A stretch of DNA of 64,000 nucleotides from JAIOTG01 sp964644045 (lineage in GTDB: Bacteria > Patescibacteriota > Patescibacteriia > Patescibacteriales > JAGXOH01). The notes under the pieces were generated by a model, which saw nothing but the letters and a program-made list of their open reading frames with translations, was not told where the DNA came from and did not search any database. The position numbers and the translations under genes are program-made. Below are positions 44,088 through 51,383 of this stretch, piece after piece; the first letter of the stretch is position 1, and each line of letters opens with the position of its first letter. The DNA is taken from positions 1 to 64,000 of the forward strand of contig CAZXUK010000003.1 in NCBI GenBank assembly GCA_964644045.1, in the 5' to 3' direction.

Positions 44088-45047
44088 TTAAGCTTTCAAT
44101 CCGTGTTTTTTAATATTTTCTTCAGCGTGTTTTTGAATTTTTTTGATTTGCTCTTTGCCCTTTTTGTCTTTAAAGAGATGTTTGAATCTTCCTTGCATCC
44201 CCAGATATTCATCCACTTTTATTTTTTCTTTGATTTTATTGGTGTTTTTTAATTCTCCGTATTCATATTCCAAGAGGGGATAGAGCCCGGTTTGGGCGGC
44301 CAGTTGAGCGGCTTTAATGGTTTGGCCGGGTTCAATCTTCCAGCCCGGCACGCAAGGAGAGAGGATCTGTATGTAAGCCGGCCCCGGCATTTCCAGGGCT
44401 TTTTTGATTTTTTTCTGAATATCCTGGACATAGCCGGCCGTGGTTTGGGCCACATAAGGAAGCCCATGCGCCAGAGCAATAGCTATCATATCCTTCTTCT
44501 TTAGGTGAGAACCAATGGCGTCAATGGTGTCTCCGTGGCCCGAGGGAGTGGTGGTGGTGCTTGAGCCCCAAGGAGTGGCTCCGCTGGCCTGCATGCCGGT
44601 GTTGGAATAGGCCTCGTTATCATAACAGATATAAAGAATATTTTCTTTTCTCTCCCACATCCCGCTTATTAAGCCCAAACCGATATCAAAAGTTCCTCCG
44701 TCACCTCCTTGAGCCACCACCTTGATTTTTTTTAATCTGTTTTTTTCCTTTTTGTTTTTGCTTTGTTTGATCTTGTAATCCAGTCCTGCCCTGATTCCGG
44801 AGGCAATGGCGGCCGCGTTTTCAAACAAAGAATGTATCCAGGGCATTCTCCAGGCGCTCAAAGGGTAGGGGGTGGTGGTTACTTCCAGACAGCCGGTGGC
44901 GTTGGCAATAATAACCTCCGGGCCCAAGGCCTCGGTAACCGCTTTGGCCGCTATCATTTGCCCGCAACCGGCGCAGGCGCGATGGCCGGGAGAGATTAAT
45001 GATTGACCTGTTTTGTTTTTGGATTTGGTTTTAGTGGTTGTAGGCAT
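44088..45047 (-). CDS. porB: 2-oxoacid (pyruvate):ferredoxin oxidoreductase, beta subunit
   Basis: The TPP-binding subunit of the enzyme that oxidatively decarboxylates pyruvate to acetyl-CoA and reduces ferredoxin. Residues include RACAGCGQMIAAKAV (cluster cysteines), ATGCLEVTTTPYPLSAW, and the TPP/magnesium motif GGDGGTFDIG followed by DNEAYSNTGMQ with ASGATPWG. Length (319) is normal. It is separated from porA by a 1.8-kb insertion, so the operon is split. It is read last in the order G-D-A-B. Confidence 0.95.
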   Translation of the reverse strand: MPTTTKTKSKNKTGQSLISPGHRACAGCGQMIAAKAVTEALGPEVIIANATGCLEVTTTPYPLSAWRMPWIHSLFENAAAIASGIRAGLDYKIKQSKNKKEKNRLKKIKVVAQGGDGGTFDIGLGLISGMWERKENILYICYDNEAYSNTGMQASGATPWGSSTTTTPSGHGDTIDAIGSHLKKKDMIAIALAHGLPYVAQTTAGYVQDIQKKIKKALEMPGPAYIQILSPCVPGWKIEPGQTIKAAQLAAQTGLYPLLEYEYGELKNTNKIKEKIKVDEYLGMQGRFKHLFKDKKGKEQIKKIQKHAEENIKKHGLKA

Positions 45048-45064
45048 ATGTGGTTGTAGAATTA

Positions 45065-45081
45065 TGAATAATGAATAAAGA
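45065..45081. repeat. 17-bp direct repeat, left copy
   Basis: TGAATAATGAATAAAGA here is identical to 46016-46032. The two copies bracket the DUF2283, S23-family and DUF4258 genes. Confidence 0.85.
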
Positions 45082-45104
45082 ATTAAGGATTTATTATTTT
45101 ATAT

Positions 45105-45320
45105 TTAATTAGTACTTATAGCTTTTTCTATTTCATTTCTTTTTAGAGTTTTTTCCGTTTGGCCCACAAATTTGGAGGCGTCCAGAATTTCTATTAATAC
45201 GGGTTTATTCTTTTCACCCAAATGGATTAAAAAATTCCCGAATTCTTTGGTATTTTTAATTTTGCCTTCGGCTATCTCCCAGCTTAGTATGTTTGATTCA
45301 GGGTCGTAGTTCATATCCAT
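45105..45320 (-). CDS. DUF2283-like small protein, putative antitoxin
   Basis: 71 residues with the DUF2283 pattern: MNYDPESNILSWEIAEGKI, then a beta strand and VLIEILDASKFVGQ. DUF2283 proteins are often encoded next to DUF4258 proteins as presumed toxin-antitoxin pairs; the DUF4258-like gene here is 0.5 kb upstream on the same strand with an S23-family gene between. Antitoxin function is inferred from that pattern alone. The start may be the second Met (45314). Confidence 0.65.
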   Translation of the reverse strand: MDMNYDPESNILSWEIAEGKIKNTKEFGNFLIHLGEKNKPVLIEILDASKFVGQTEKTLKRNEIEKAISTN

Positions 45321-45355
45321 AAAATGTAAAATAAGTTAATTAAGTAAAATAAGTT
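45321..45355. repeat. AAGTAAAAT minisatellite, left flank of the S23-family gene
   Basis: AAAATGTAAAATAAGTTAATTAAGTAAAATAAGT-type sequence, plus-strand orientation, directly downstream of the S23-family gene. It is the inverted partner of 45747-45786. Confidence 0.8.
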
Positions 45356-45738
45356 TAATTATAGTTTGTTTTTTGTTTTTTCAAGAATCTGATATAGCAG
45401 TTAATATCATATTCTAAGCTTTGCCCTTTCTCATAAGTGTGCTTAAATTCATTTTGGGAAATGTATTTTTCGTCCCAAGCAACATATAACTGATCCAATA
45501 CTTCATTTAATGATCCTCTGGCTGTCCTGCAAAGCTGTAAATTTTCTTGAAAATTATATCTTCCGTAACCTTCCGCGATATTGCTATGTACGCTAATCGC
45601 GGCCCTTCTTATTTGGCTTGTTAAACAGAATAACTCTTCGCGGGGAAATTTTTTGCTAAGTTCATATATGATTTTTCTGAATTTTCTGGCTTCTGCCCAA
45701 GCTTTTACTTTTTCAAAACTATGCCTTTTAGGCTCCAT
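45355..45738 (-). CDS. Four-helix-bundle protein of the S23 / 23S-rRNA intervening-sequence family, copy A
   Basis: 127 residues with the family core FCLTSQIRRAAISVHSNIAEGYGR (key residues Q, RR, SNIAEG; about 38-61). Relatives are encoded in rRNA intervening sequences or associated with diversity-generating retroelements (Avd); free-standing copies have no known role. Two of these genes occur here (see 54030). This one is flanked by inverted minisatellite arrays and separates the DUF4258-like and DUF2283-like genes. Low identity between copies A and B means it is not a recent duplication. Confidence 0.88.
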   Translation of the reverse strand: MEPKRHSFEKVKAWAEARKFRKIIYELSKKFPREELFCLTSQIRRAAISVHSNIAEGYGRYNFQENLQLCRTARGSLNEVLDQLYVAWDEKYISQNEFKHTYEKGQSLEYDINCYIRFLKKQKTNYN

Positions 45739-45746
45739 AAATTGAA

Positions 45747-45786
45747 TTACTTATTTTACTTTTTATACATATTTTACTTATTTTTT
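45747..45786. repeat. AAGTAAAAT minisatellite, right flank, inverted
   Basis: On the plus strand this reads ACTTATTTTACTT...ATTTTACTTATTTT, the reverse complement of the array at 45321-45355. The two arrays could pair in RNA and bracket the S23-family gene. Confidence 0.8.
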
Positions 45787-45996
45787 CATTGGGTAAAACG
45801 TAAACACCTTTATCATCTCCTTGTCTTTTTTGTAAACCACCCGGCATCCTTCTTTTTGGGCAAAAATGTATTTACCCTTTTTTTCTTCTTTCTCCGGAGA
45901 TTTTACAGCCTCTTCAACCGTTTCTTTGGTAAAATATATTTGGTGTTTACGCAGAATATCAAATTTTTCCTCTGCGTGTTTGGTGAAGTATATCAT
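45778..45996 (-). CDS. DUF4258-like small protein, putative toxin
   Basis: 72 residues: an N-terminal MIYFTKHAEEKFDILRKHQIYF with a conserved His-Ala pair, a helix, then beta strands with a central CRVVYKKD and VFTFYP. The layout fits DUF4258, a small fold related to RelE/BrnT-type ribonuclease toxins. The partner DUF2283-like gene is at 45105-45320, unusually separated by a third gene. Toxic activity is inference. Confidence 0.6.
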   Translation of the reverse strand: MIYFTKHAEEKFDILRKHQIYFTKETVEEAVKSPEKEEKKGKYIFAQKEGCRVVYKKDKEMIKVFTFYPMKK

Positions 45997-46015
45997 ATAT
46001 TTGAATAATGAATAA

Positions 46016-46032
46016 TGAATAATGAATAAAGA
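46016..46032. repeat. 17-bp direct repeat, right copy
   Basis: Identical to 45065-45081. Here it is part of a longer run of TGAATAA units (46002-46032). Confidence 0.85.
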
Positions 46033-46069
46033 TTTTTGTTGATTTATGTTTCATTGATTATTTATAAAT

Positions 46070-46765
46070 TTATTTACATTCACCCACGTCACCACCTAGG
46101 TGCCCAAGAATATTTTTATGACATTTGCAGTAGTTACAAACACAATCTTCATCTTTTACACAAGGACTACCTTTTTCTCCGTTTGTATATAATTTTCCCT
46201 TGTCGGATACTATACAAGTTCCTTGGCCGAATTCCCAATTATTCGGGTCTGTTTTTGCAGTTTTATCACATTCTTTTTCTGTCATTATTTTGCATCCAAC
46301 ATGCCCAGGTTTTTCATAATGACAAACTCCAACTTTATCTATTGCTTCACTTACATCCCCTATTCTATACCATTTTAAGGTCACCAGGTCCTCGTCAATC
46401 TGATAAAGCAGAAAGTATGACCCCAGGGCCAGGACCAGACCGCTTACGGCTCCGGCCATAACGCTTTTGGCATTGCCCACCCGGTTTTGATTTCCTCCGG
46501 CTGTTAGCCAGATCACTCCTCCGATCATAAAGGCCAAGGCGGCGGCGATGCCCACCACGCCAATAGCCCATTTATATATACTTTTAATGTATATAGTAAT
46601 CGGCTTAGTGGTATTATCTAAGGTTAAATTTTCTTTATTTCCTATAGGGACTTGTAAATCTATTTTTTTTGCTTGTGTCTTTTTAATTCCCACTCCGGCA
46701 ATACCGCCAAAAATGATTATACTCAAAAGAAAAAGAAAAAGTAGTTTTGTTAATTTTTTGGGCAT
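46070..46765 (-). CDS. TrbC/VirB2-like pilin-type membrane protein with Cys-rich tail
   Basis: 231 residues. Signal peptide 1-32; two helices (about 62-86 and 100-122) around GGVIWLTAGGNQNRVGNAKSVM, the pattern of TrbC/VirB2 and PilN-like conjugation pilins in CPR bacteria. The C-terminal 90 residues are exported and contain ten cysteines, including CVKDEDCVCNYCKC, absent from ordinary VirB2 proteins. It probably forms an envelope subunit cross-linked by disulfides; the assembly partners are not in this window. It sits in the porA-porB gap. Confidence 0.75.
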   Translation of the reverse strand: MPKKLTKLLFLFLLSIIIFGGIAGVGIKKTQAKKIDLQVPIGNKENLTLDNTTKPITIYIKSIYKWAIGVVGIAAALAFMIGGVIWLTAGGNQNRVGNAKSVMAGAVSGLVLALGSYFLLYQIDEDLVTLKWYRIGDVSEAIDKVGVCHYEKPGHVGCKIMTEKECDKTAKTDPNNWEFGQGTCIVSDKGKLYTNGEKGSPCVKDEDCVCNYCKCHKNILGHLGGDVGECK

Positions 46766-46860
46766 AATTTATATTTATGTAAACGATGAATTACAAATAA
46801 CAAATAATAAGGATTAATTAAATTTATTTTTATTTATAATTTATGCTTTGTTGTCCGGTT

Positions 46861-48048
46861 TTATTTTTTTATAAATACGGCCTCATCTCCGCCTTTTCCG
46901 GATTCAGCAACAATATTCTTGATACTTTCCCGGGTTATATCTCTTCCTCCCAGTCCGACTATAAAACTTCGGATCCGGCAACTGATCTTCTCTGTTTTTA
47001 AATCGCGGGCAGTGGCTTGCAGGGCGGCCTTGATCTCCGAGGCCAAAACACCCTCACCTCCCAAACTGATGGATTTGTCCAGAACAGCTATGTTTTTAGC
47101 TTTTGTTTGTTTGATCACTTTTTTGATTTCTTCTCCCGGAAAAGGGCGGAAAGTTTTTATTTTTAAAACCCCCGTTTTTTTGTCAGTGTCCGCGTGTTCT
47201 TTAACCGTTCCCATCATAGAGCCCATGCCCACCAACAAGGTCTTGGAATTTTTGGGACCGTAATATTCTATAAGACCGTTATCTATTTTGGTATTTTTGT
47301 ATTTTTGTTTTTTTAAGTTTATGGTTTTTTGCAGTTTATCATATTCTTCTTTAATGGTTGTCAAGCTTTCTTCTGAATTCTTGTGGAGTTGTTCCCTGAT
47401 CTCCAAATAATAATCCGGAGAAGCAAAAGCTCCCATGGTAACAGGGTTTTTAGGGTCCAAAATTTCGTTGTTTTTGGGTTTTAGATCGGGCAAAAATTTT
47501 TTTATTTCTTTAGTTTCCGGTATTTGGACCGGTTCGTAAGAGTGGGTTAGGATAAAGCCGTCAATATTAACCAGGGCGGGGAGGCGGTTTTTTTCCGCCA
47601 CTTTATAGGCCAGGAGGTGTTGTTCTATTGCTTCTTGGTGATTTTCGGCAAAAAACATCAGGAAGCCGGCATCACGAACAGTCATGGCGTCTTGATGGTC
47701 GTTCCAGATGGTAATAGGAGCTGAAACTCCGCGGTTGGCGCAGGTTATAACCACCGGCAACCTCATCCCGGCAATATTGAAAAGTACCTCGGACATTAGA
47801 AGCAAGCCCTGGGAGCTGGTGGCGCTGTAAACGCGCACCCCCCGGGTGCTTCCTCCTTCCACAATAGAGGCGGCCGCAAATTCGCTTTCGGCGCGAATAT
47901 ACTCATAATCGGCTTCTCCATTAGCTTTGAATTGAGCCAAATCTTCCACAATATGGGTTTGCGGAGTAATAGGGTAGGCCGAAACCACTCCGGGCCTGAT
48001 GTTTTTAACAGTTAGAGCAATAGCCCTTGAACCTTCATAAATATTCAT
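46861..48048 (-). CDS. porA: 2-oxoacid (pyruvate):ferredoxin oxidoreductase, alpha subunit
   Basis: 395-residue alpha chain containing the pyrimidine-binding and TK-C domains. Motifs are GVVSAYPITPQTHIVEDLA, YEYIRAESEFAAASIVEG, GVRVYSATSSQGLLLMSEVL and the C-terminal VGLGGRDITRESI. Together with PorB it makes the active centre, with gamma and delta. It starts 28 bp after the delta gene (transcribed leftwards). Confidence 0.95.
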   Translation of the reverse strand: MNIYEGSRAIALTVKNIRPGVVSAYPITPQTHIVEDLAQFKANGEADYEYIRAESEFAAASIVEGGSTRGVRVYSATSSQGLLLMSEVLFNIAGMRLPVVITCANRGVSAPITIWNDHQDAMTVRDAGFLMFFAENHQEAIEQHLLAYKVAEKNRLPALVNIDGFILTHSYEPVQIPETKEIKKFLPDLKPKNNEILDPKNPVTMGAFASPDYYLEIREQLHKNSEESLTTIKEEYDKLQKTINLKKQKYKNTKIDNGLIEYYGPKNSKTLLVGMGSMMGTVKEHADTDKKTGVLKIKTFRPFPGEEIKKVIKQTKAKNIAVLDKSISLGGEGVLASEIKAALQATARDLKTEKISCRIRSFIVGLGGRDITRESIKNIVAESGKGGDEAVFIKK

Positions 48049-48076
48049 ATATTTTCATTTTAAGATTATTTTGGTT

Positions 48077-48343
48077 TTATTTTTCTTCTCTTACCATTTT
48101 TATGGCCTTAACCGGGCAGTGTTCGGCGCAAAGCCCGCAACCTTTGCAAAAGTTATAATCGATTTTAGCTTTTTTTTCACCTTTTTTATTTTTAGTCATT
48201 TGGGCCGCATCTTCCGGGCAAACCTGGTTGCATTTTCCGCAACCGATACATTTGCTTTTATCTATTACTGGTTTATAAGTGCGCCAGCCCCCGGTTTTAT
48301 TTTTTTTAAGAGATCCGGGCTTGGCGGATATATCCATATTCAT
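48077..48343 (-). CDS. porD: 2-oxoacid:ferredoxin oxidoreductase, delta (ferredoxin-type) subunit
   Basis: 88-residue 2[4Fe-4S] subunit with two complete motifs, CIGCGKCNQVCP and CKGCGLCAEHCP. It relays electrons from the TPP centre to ferredoxin. Spacing to the gamma gene is 11 bp, so translation is probably coupled. Confidence 0.95.
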   Translation of the reverse strand: MNMDISAKPGSLKKNKTGGWRTYKPVIDKSKCIGCGKCNQVCPEDAAQMTKNKKGEKKAKIDYNFCKGCGLCAEHCPVKAIKMVREEK

Positions 48344-48354
48344 ATTTATTTAGT

Positions 48355-48897
48355 TTAAAAATTATAAGCTTTTTTTACAGCTTTGATGTTTTTATTTATT
48401 ATATTTTTCCCTTTGTCCGCGAATTTCTGTTTTATGGCTTTTTCCAGGGATTCCAGAGTGATAATTCCGGTTTTGCCCGCCAAAGCCCCCAAGATAGTGG
48501 TGTTGGCGATATTTTTTCCCAAAATATCCAGAGCTATCTTGGTGGCATCCGCGGTAAAAATGTTTTTACTGGGCAGATCTATTTTTAGGTTTTCCGTTTT
48601 TTCCGCGGTATTGATAACAGCCAAAGTTTTCTTATCACATCCCCGGGCGGCATTTATCACTTCCAGTAAAGTGGCGTCCAAAATTATTAATATATCCGGC
48701 TCATAAATATGTTCCCGGATCCTGACAAAATTTTTGTCAATTCGGGTATAGGCCTCTATGGGAGCGCCGGTTCTTTCTACTCCGAAAGAAGGAAAGGCCT
48801 GAGAAAAATTGCCGTCCTCGAAAGCGGCAATGGCTATTAATTCCGAAGCGGTAACCACTCCTTGGCCGCCTCGGCCATGTATTCTGATTTGAGTCAT
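48355..48897 (-). CDS. porG: 2-oxoacid:ferredoxin oxidoreductase, gamma subunit
   Basis: 180 residues with the family start IRIHGRGGQGVVTASELIA and FPSFGVERTGAPIEAYTRI. First gene of the minus-strand porG-D-A-(insert)-B run. The order matches the archaeal and Thermotoga four-subunit enzyme. Confidence 0.94.
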   Translation of the reverse strand: MTQIRIHGRGGQGVVTASELIAIAAFEDGNFSQAFPSFGVERTGAPIEAYTRIDKNFVRIREHIYEPDILIILDATLLEVINAARGCDKKTLAVINTAEKTENLKIDLPSKNIFTADATKIALDILGKNIANTTILGALAGKTGIITLESLEKAIKQKFADKGKNIINKNIKAVKKAYNF

Positions 48898-49004
48898 ATA
48901 ATAAATTTAAAATTCAAAGCGCAAAATTATTTTTCAATTTTACCTTTTTTGTGTTTATTTAGATATTGTAACATAAAAGTCCAATAAACAAAAAATTTTT
49001 ATTT

Positions 49005-49727
49005 TCACCCCTTATTTTCTTTTATTAAAGAGACCGTAATCGCTTCCATTATATTATAAGGAATATCGCCTTTTATTCTGTAACCGTTAAAAAACCAGGT
49101 AGGGGTTCCGGAAACCCCCATTTCTTTTCCTTCTTTTATGTCAGTAGTTATTTCATCTTCGTATTTATTACTGGATAAACATTTTTGGAAAAGTTTGGTA
49201 TCTATTCCTATTTGTTCGGCAAAAGTAGTTATTTGTTGGGAGGAATTTATTTTTTTTTGGTTTTGAAAAAGTTTGTCATGCATGGGCCAGAAAGCCCCTT
49301 GTTCTCCGGCGCAGTAAGAGGCCAAACTAAAATTTAGAGAATTCTCACTGGTGGGGAAATGCCTGAAAATTATTTTTATCTCATCTTCATATTTTAGGCC
49401 CAATTTTCTGATTTTGGAATAAGAATTCTTGGATTCAGGACAACCAAAACTGGAAAACTCCACGATTGTTACTAAAGGCGAAGTAGTGCCCAGGTAAAAG
49501 TTTAAATTATTTTTACCTTCGGGCCGGGGATATTTTTTTTGTTGTTTTAGGTGATAAATTATTTCGTTTTTCGGATTTTTATTGTTTTGGGAGTTGTCGG
49601 GTTGATAATTTTTAACTTCCCGGAATATATAAAAACCGGTTATGAAAGTTAATATCAAAAACAGCCCCAGAATTATAAAAAGCAAAACGGCCCACCAATG
49701 TTTATACCATTTTTTTGTCATTGCCAA
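49005..49727 (-). CDS. DsbA-like thioredoxin-fold protein with single active-site cysteine
   Basis: 240 residues: cytoplasmic tail, membrane anchor (about 13-36), then an extracytoplasmic thioredoxin fold. The active site reads F-G-C96-P-E-S99 where DsbA and its CPR relatives have CPxC; the cis-proline segment GVSGTPTWFFNG is intact. The additional cysteines are in ASYCAGEQ and FQKCLSS. Loss of the second active-site cysteine would make it a monothiol enzyme, perhaps an isomerase or binder rather than an oxidase. It may act on the Cys-rich exported proteins in this window. Confidence 0.86.
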   Translation of the reverse strand: MAMTKKWYKHWWAVLLFIILGLFLILTFITGFYIFREVKNYQPDNSQNNKNPKNEIIYHLKQQKKYPRPEGKNNLNFYLGTTSPLVTIVEFSSFGCPESKNSYSKIRKLGLKYEDEIKIIFRHFPTSENSLNFSLASYCAGEQGAFWPMHDKLFQNQKKINSSQQITTFAEQIGIDTKLFQKCLSSNKYEDEITTDIKEGKEMGVSGTPTWFFNGYRIKGDIPYNIMEAITVSLIKENKG

Positions 49728-49783
49728 GGTTTTTTAAATAAATTATAATGTATTTAAGGTTTTTATAATTATACCATTTTTTT

Positions 49784-49924
49784 ATGAAACAAAAAAGGGA
49801 AGAAATTGAAAAGTTGGAGCGGGAAGCGGAAAGAAAAGAAAAAGAAGAAAAGAGAAGAAAAAAAAGACGAATGCGAATGGATTCGGCGGGGTTAAAAAAT
49901 TTGCCCAAAAAGAGAAAAAGTTAG
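49784..49924 (+). CDS. 46-residue basic coiled-coil protein (possible)
   Basis: ATG at 49784 opens a frame of 46 residues, almost entirely Lys, Glu and Arg with the pattern of a charged helix and a basic C-terminus (KNLPKKRKS). It is preceded by a T-run like other genes here and has no competing gene on the same strand. Highly charged low-complexity frames can arise by chance in A-rich DNA, so this is only moderately supported. Confidence 0.45.
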   Translation: MKQKREEIEKLEREAERKEKEEKRRKKRRMRMDSAGLKNLPKKRKS

Positions 49925-49995
49925 TTTTTGGTTTAAAAGTATTAGATGGTTTAAATTTTAAAATTTAAGATTTATAAATTAGGATCTATTTTTTT

Positions 49996-50763
49996 ATGGA
50001 AATTTTTTCTTGGAATGTTAACGGGATCAGGGCTATAATAAAAAAAAATTTTAAAGATTTTCTCAGTCGTTATAATCCGGACATTTTGGGTTTACAAGAA
50101 ATTAAAATTTCTCAAAAGGACATAGAAAAAGAGAATTTGGCTTTTAAAAATTATAAAGTTTACTGGAATCCGGCCCGGAAGCCCGGTTACAGCGGGACGG
50201 CTGTTTTGCTTAAAAAAGATATTTATAATTCCCTGAAAAATGTTTTTAGTTTATCAGAGGACACGGAGGGGAGAGTTCAGTTTTTGGAATTTAAGGATTT
50301 TTATTTAGTTAATACTTATTTTCCCAACGCCGGTCCGGACTTGGAGCGTTTGGATTTTAAAATTGAATTTAATAATAAGCTTTTAAATAAGATCAAAAAA
50401 CTGGAAAAAAATAAGCCCTTTGTTATCGGAGGAGATTATAATGTTGCTCATCGGGAAATAGATCTGGCTCGGCCCAAACAAAATGCGGGCAACGCCGGCT
50501 TTACCCGAGAGGAAAGAGATTGGATGAGCACATTCCTGAACTCCGGTTTTTGTGATATTTTTCGTGAGTTTCACCCCCAAACTCGAAAATATACCTGGTG
50601 GACTTACCGGGCGCCCCGGGCCCGGGCCAAAAATATTGGTTGGAGAATTGACTATTTTTGCGTGTCTGGTAGTATTTTAGAACGCGTGGAAAAGGGTGAA
50701 ATCAAAGACAAAGTTAAGGGCTCTGACCATGCGCCCGTAAAGATTAAAATTAAAATAAAGTAA
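49996..50763 (+). CDS. xth: Exodeoxyribonuclease III / AP endonuclease
   Basis: Repairs abasic sites in DNA. Of 255 residues, the catalytic landmarks are WNVNGIRA (about 5-12), Glu in LQEIK (about 34), GGDYNVAH (about 148-155), RIDYFCVS and SDHAPVKI. The family's usual length and order. Upstream is a T-rich leader, no Shine-Dalgarno. Confidence 0.96.
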   Translation: MEIFSWNVNGIRAIIKKNFKDFLSRYNPDILGLQEIKISQKDIEKENLAFKNYKVYWNPARKPGYSGTAVLLKKDIYNSLKNVFSLSEDTEGRVQFLEFKDFYLVNTYFPNAGPDLERLDFKIEFNNKLLNKIKKLEKNKPFVIGGDYNVAHREIDLARPKQNAGNAGFTREERDWMSTFLNSGFCDIFREFHPQTRKYTWWTYRAPRARAKNIGWRIDYFCVSGSILERVEKGEIKDKVKGSDHAPVKIKIKIK

Positions 50764-50803
50764 TGTTTTTGTTCTTTGTTAATTAAATCGGAAGGAGGAG
50801 AAG

Positions 50804-51061
50804 ATGAATTGTCCTGTTTGCAGGGAACTTTTAGAGTCCGGAAGTTCAGAATTTAGATGCCCCAAGTGTGGCAAAACTTACCTTTTATACAATTCTCGCT
50901 TCTATGAAGGCGAGCCCGATGTTAATAATCGGGGTGAATTTGTTTTTTCCGTGGAAGGTAGCCGCTCTATTAAACTCAGTATTGAGGAATGGGCGGCTTT
51001 AATAAACTCCGGAGTTAATTTAAAAAAGGAGGGGCTCTATGATAAAATGTTTGGCCTGTAA
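50804..51061 (+). CDS. Small zinc-ribbon protein 1
   Basis: 85 residues starting with CPVCRELL and, 16 residues later, CPKCGKTY: one four-cysteine zinc ribbon, followed by a helical C-terminus with EEWAALINSG. AAGGAGG (50792-50798) precedes ATG. Function unknown. It overlaps the next gene by 23 bp. Confidence 0.8.
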   Translation: MNCPVCRELLESGSSEFRCPKCGKTYLLYNSRFYEGEPDVNNRGEFVFSVEGSRSIKLSIEEWAALINSGVNLKKEGLYDKMFGL

Positions 51062-51248
51062 TCTGGGATATTTAAAAGAAAGAGAGGACGGGCTTTGGCA
51101 GTGCGCGCGTTGCCGAAGTTGTTTCCGGGAAGACGGAAGGGCCGTGGACGAGGTTCCCAGAACTCCCGGCGAGGCCGAGAGCATAACCAACCAGATAAAG
51201 AAAATTCGCGAGAAAGAGGGCATATATCCGGTGCCTTCACCTTCTTAA
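51039..51248 (+). CDS. Small zinc-ribbon protein 2
   Basis: 69 residues with CLACNLGY and CARCRSCF: another single zinc ribbon, with an acidic/basic C-terminal helix. An AAGGAGGGG (51027-51034) precedes ATG, and the gene overlaps the end of zinc-ribbon gene 1 in another frame, so the two are translationally coupled. Function unknown, possibly transcription or RNA-related. Confidence 0.72.
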   Translation: MIKCLACNLGYLKEREDGLWQCARCRSCFREDGRAVDEVPRTPGEAESITNQIKKIREKEGIYPVPSPS

Positions 51249-51274
51249 AGTCTCCGATCCAATTATTTTATTAT

Positions 51275-51308
51275 AACCCGGGCAATTTTGTCCGGGTTTG
51301 ATTTTTAT
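51275..51308 (+). terminator. Terminator after the zinc-ribbon pair
   Basis: AACCCGG (51275-51281) pairs with CCGGGTT (51292-51298) around GCAATTTTGT, followed by TGATTTTTAT. Confidence 0.8.
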
Positions 51309-51342
51309 AATCGATTTAGATACAATACAAAACATAAATAAA

Positions 51343-51376
51343 ACATGTAACACATAACATATAACATGTAACATAT
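51343..51376. repeat. ACATGTAAC repeat upstream of leuS
   Basis: Three or four ACATGTAAC/ACATAAC/ACATATAAC units in a row end 8 bp before the leuS start. Same family as 19904-19930 and the inverted copy 5340-5364. Confidence 0.65.
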
Positions 51377-51383
51377 AAAAAAT

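Noticed and set aside
45721..46461. Plus-strand hydrophobic frames in the porA-porB gap
   Set aside because: They are antisense to better-supported minus-strand genes and gain hydrophobicity from T-rich DNA.
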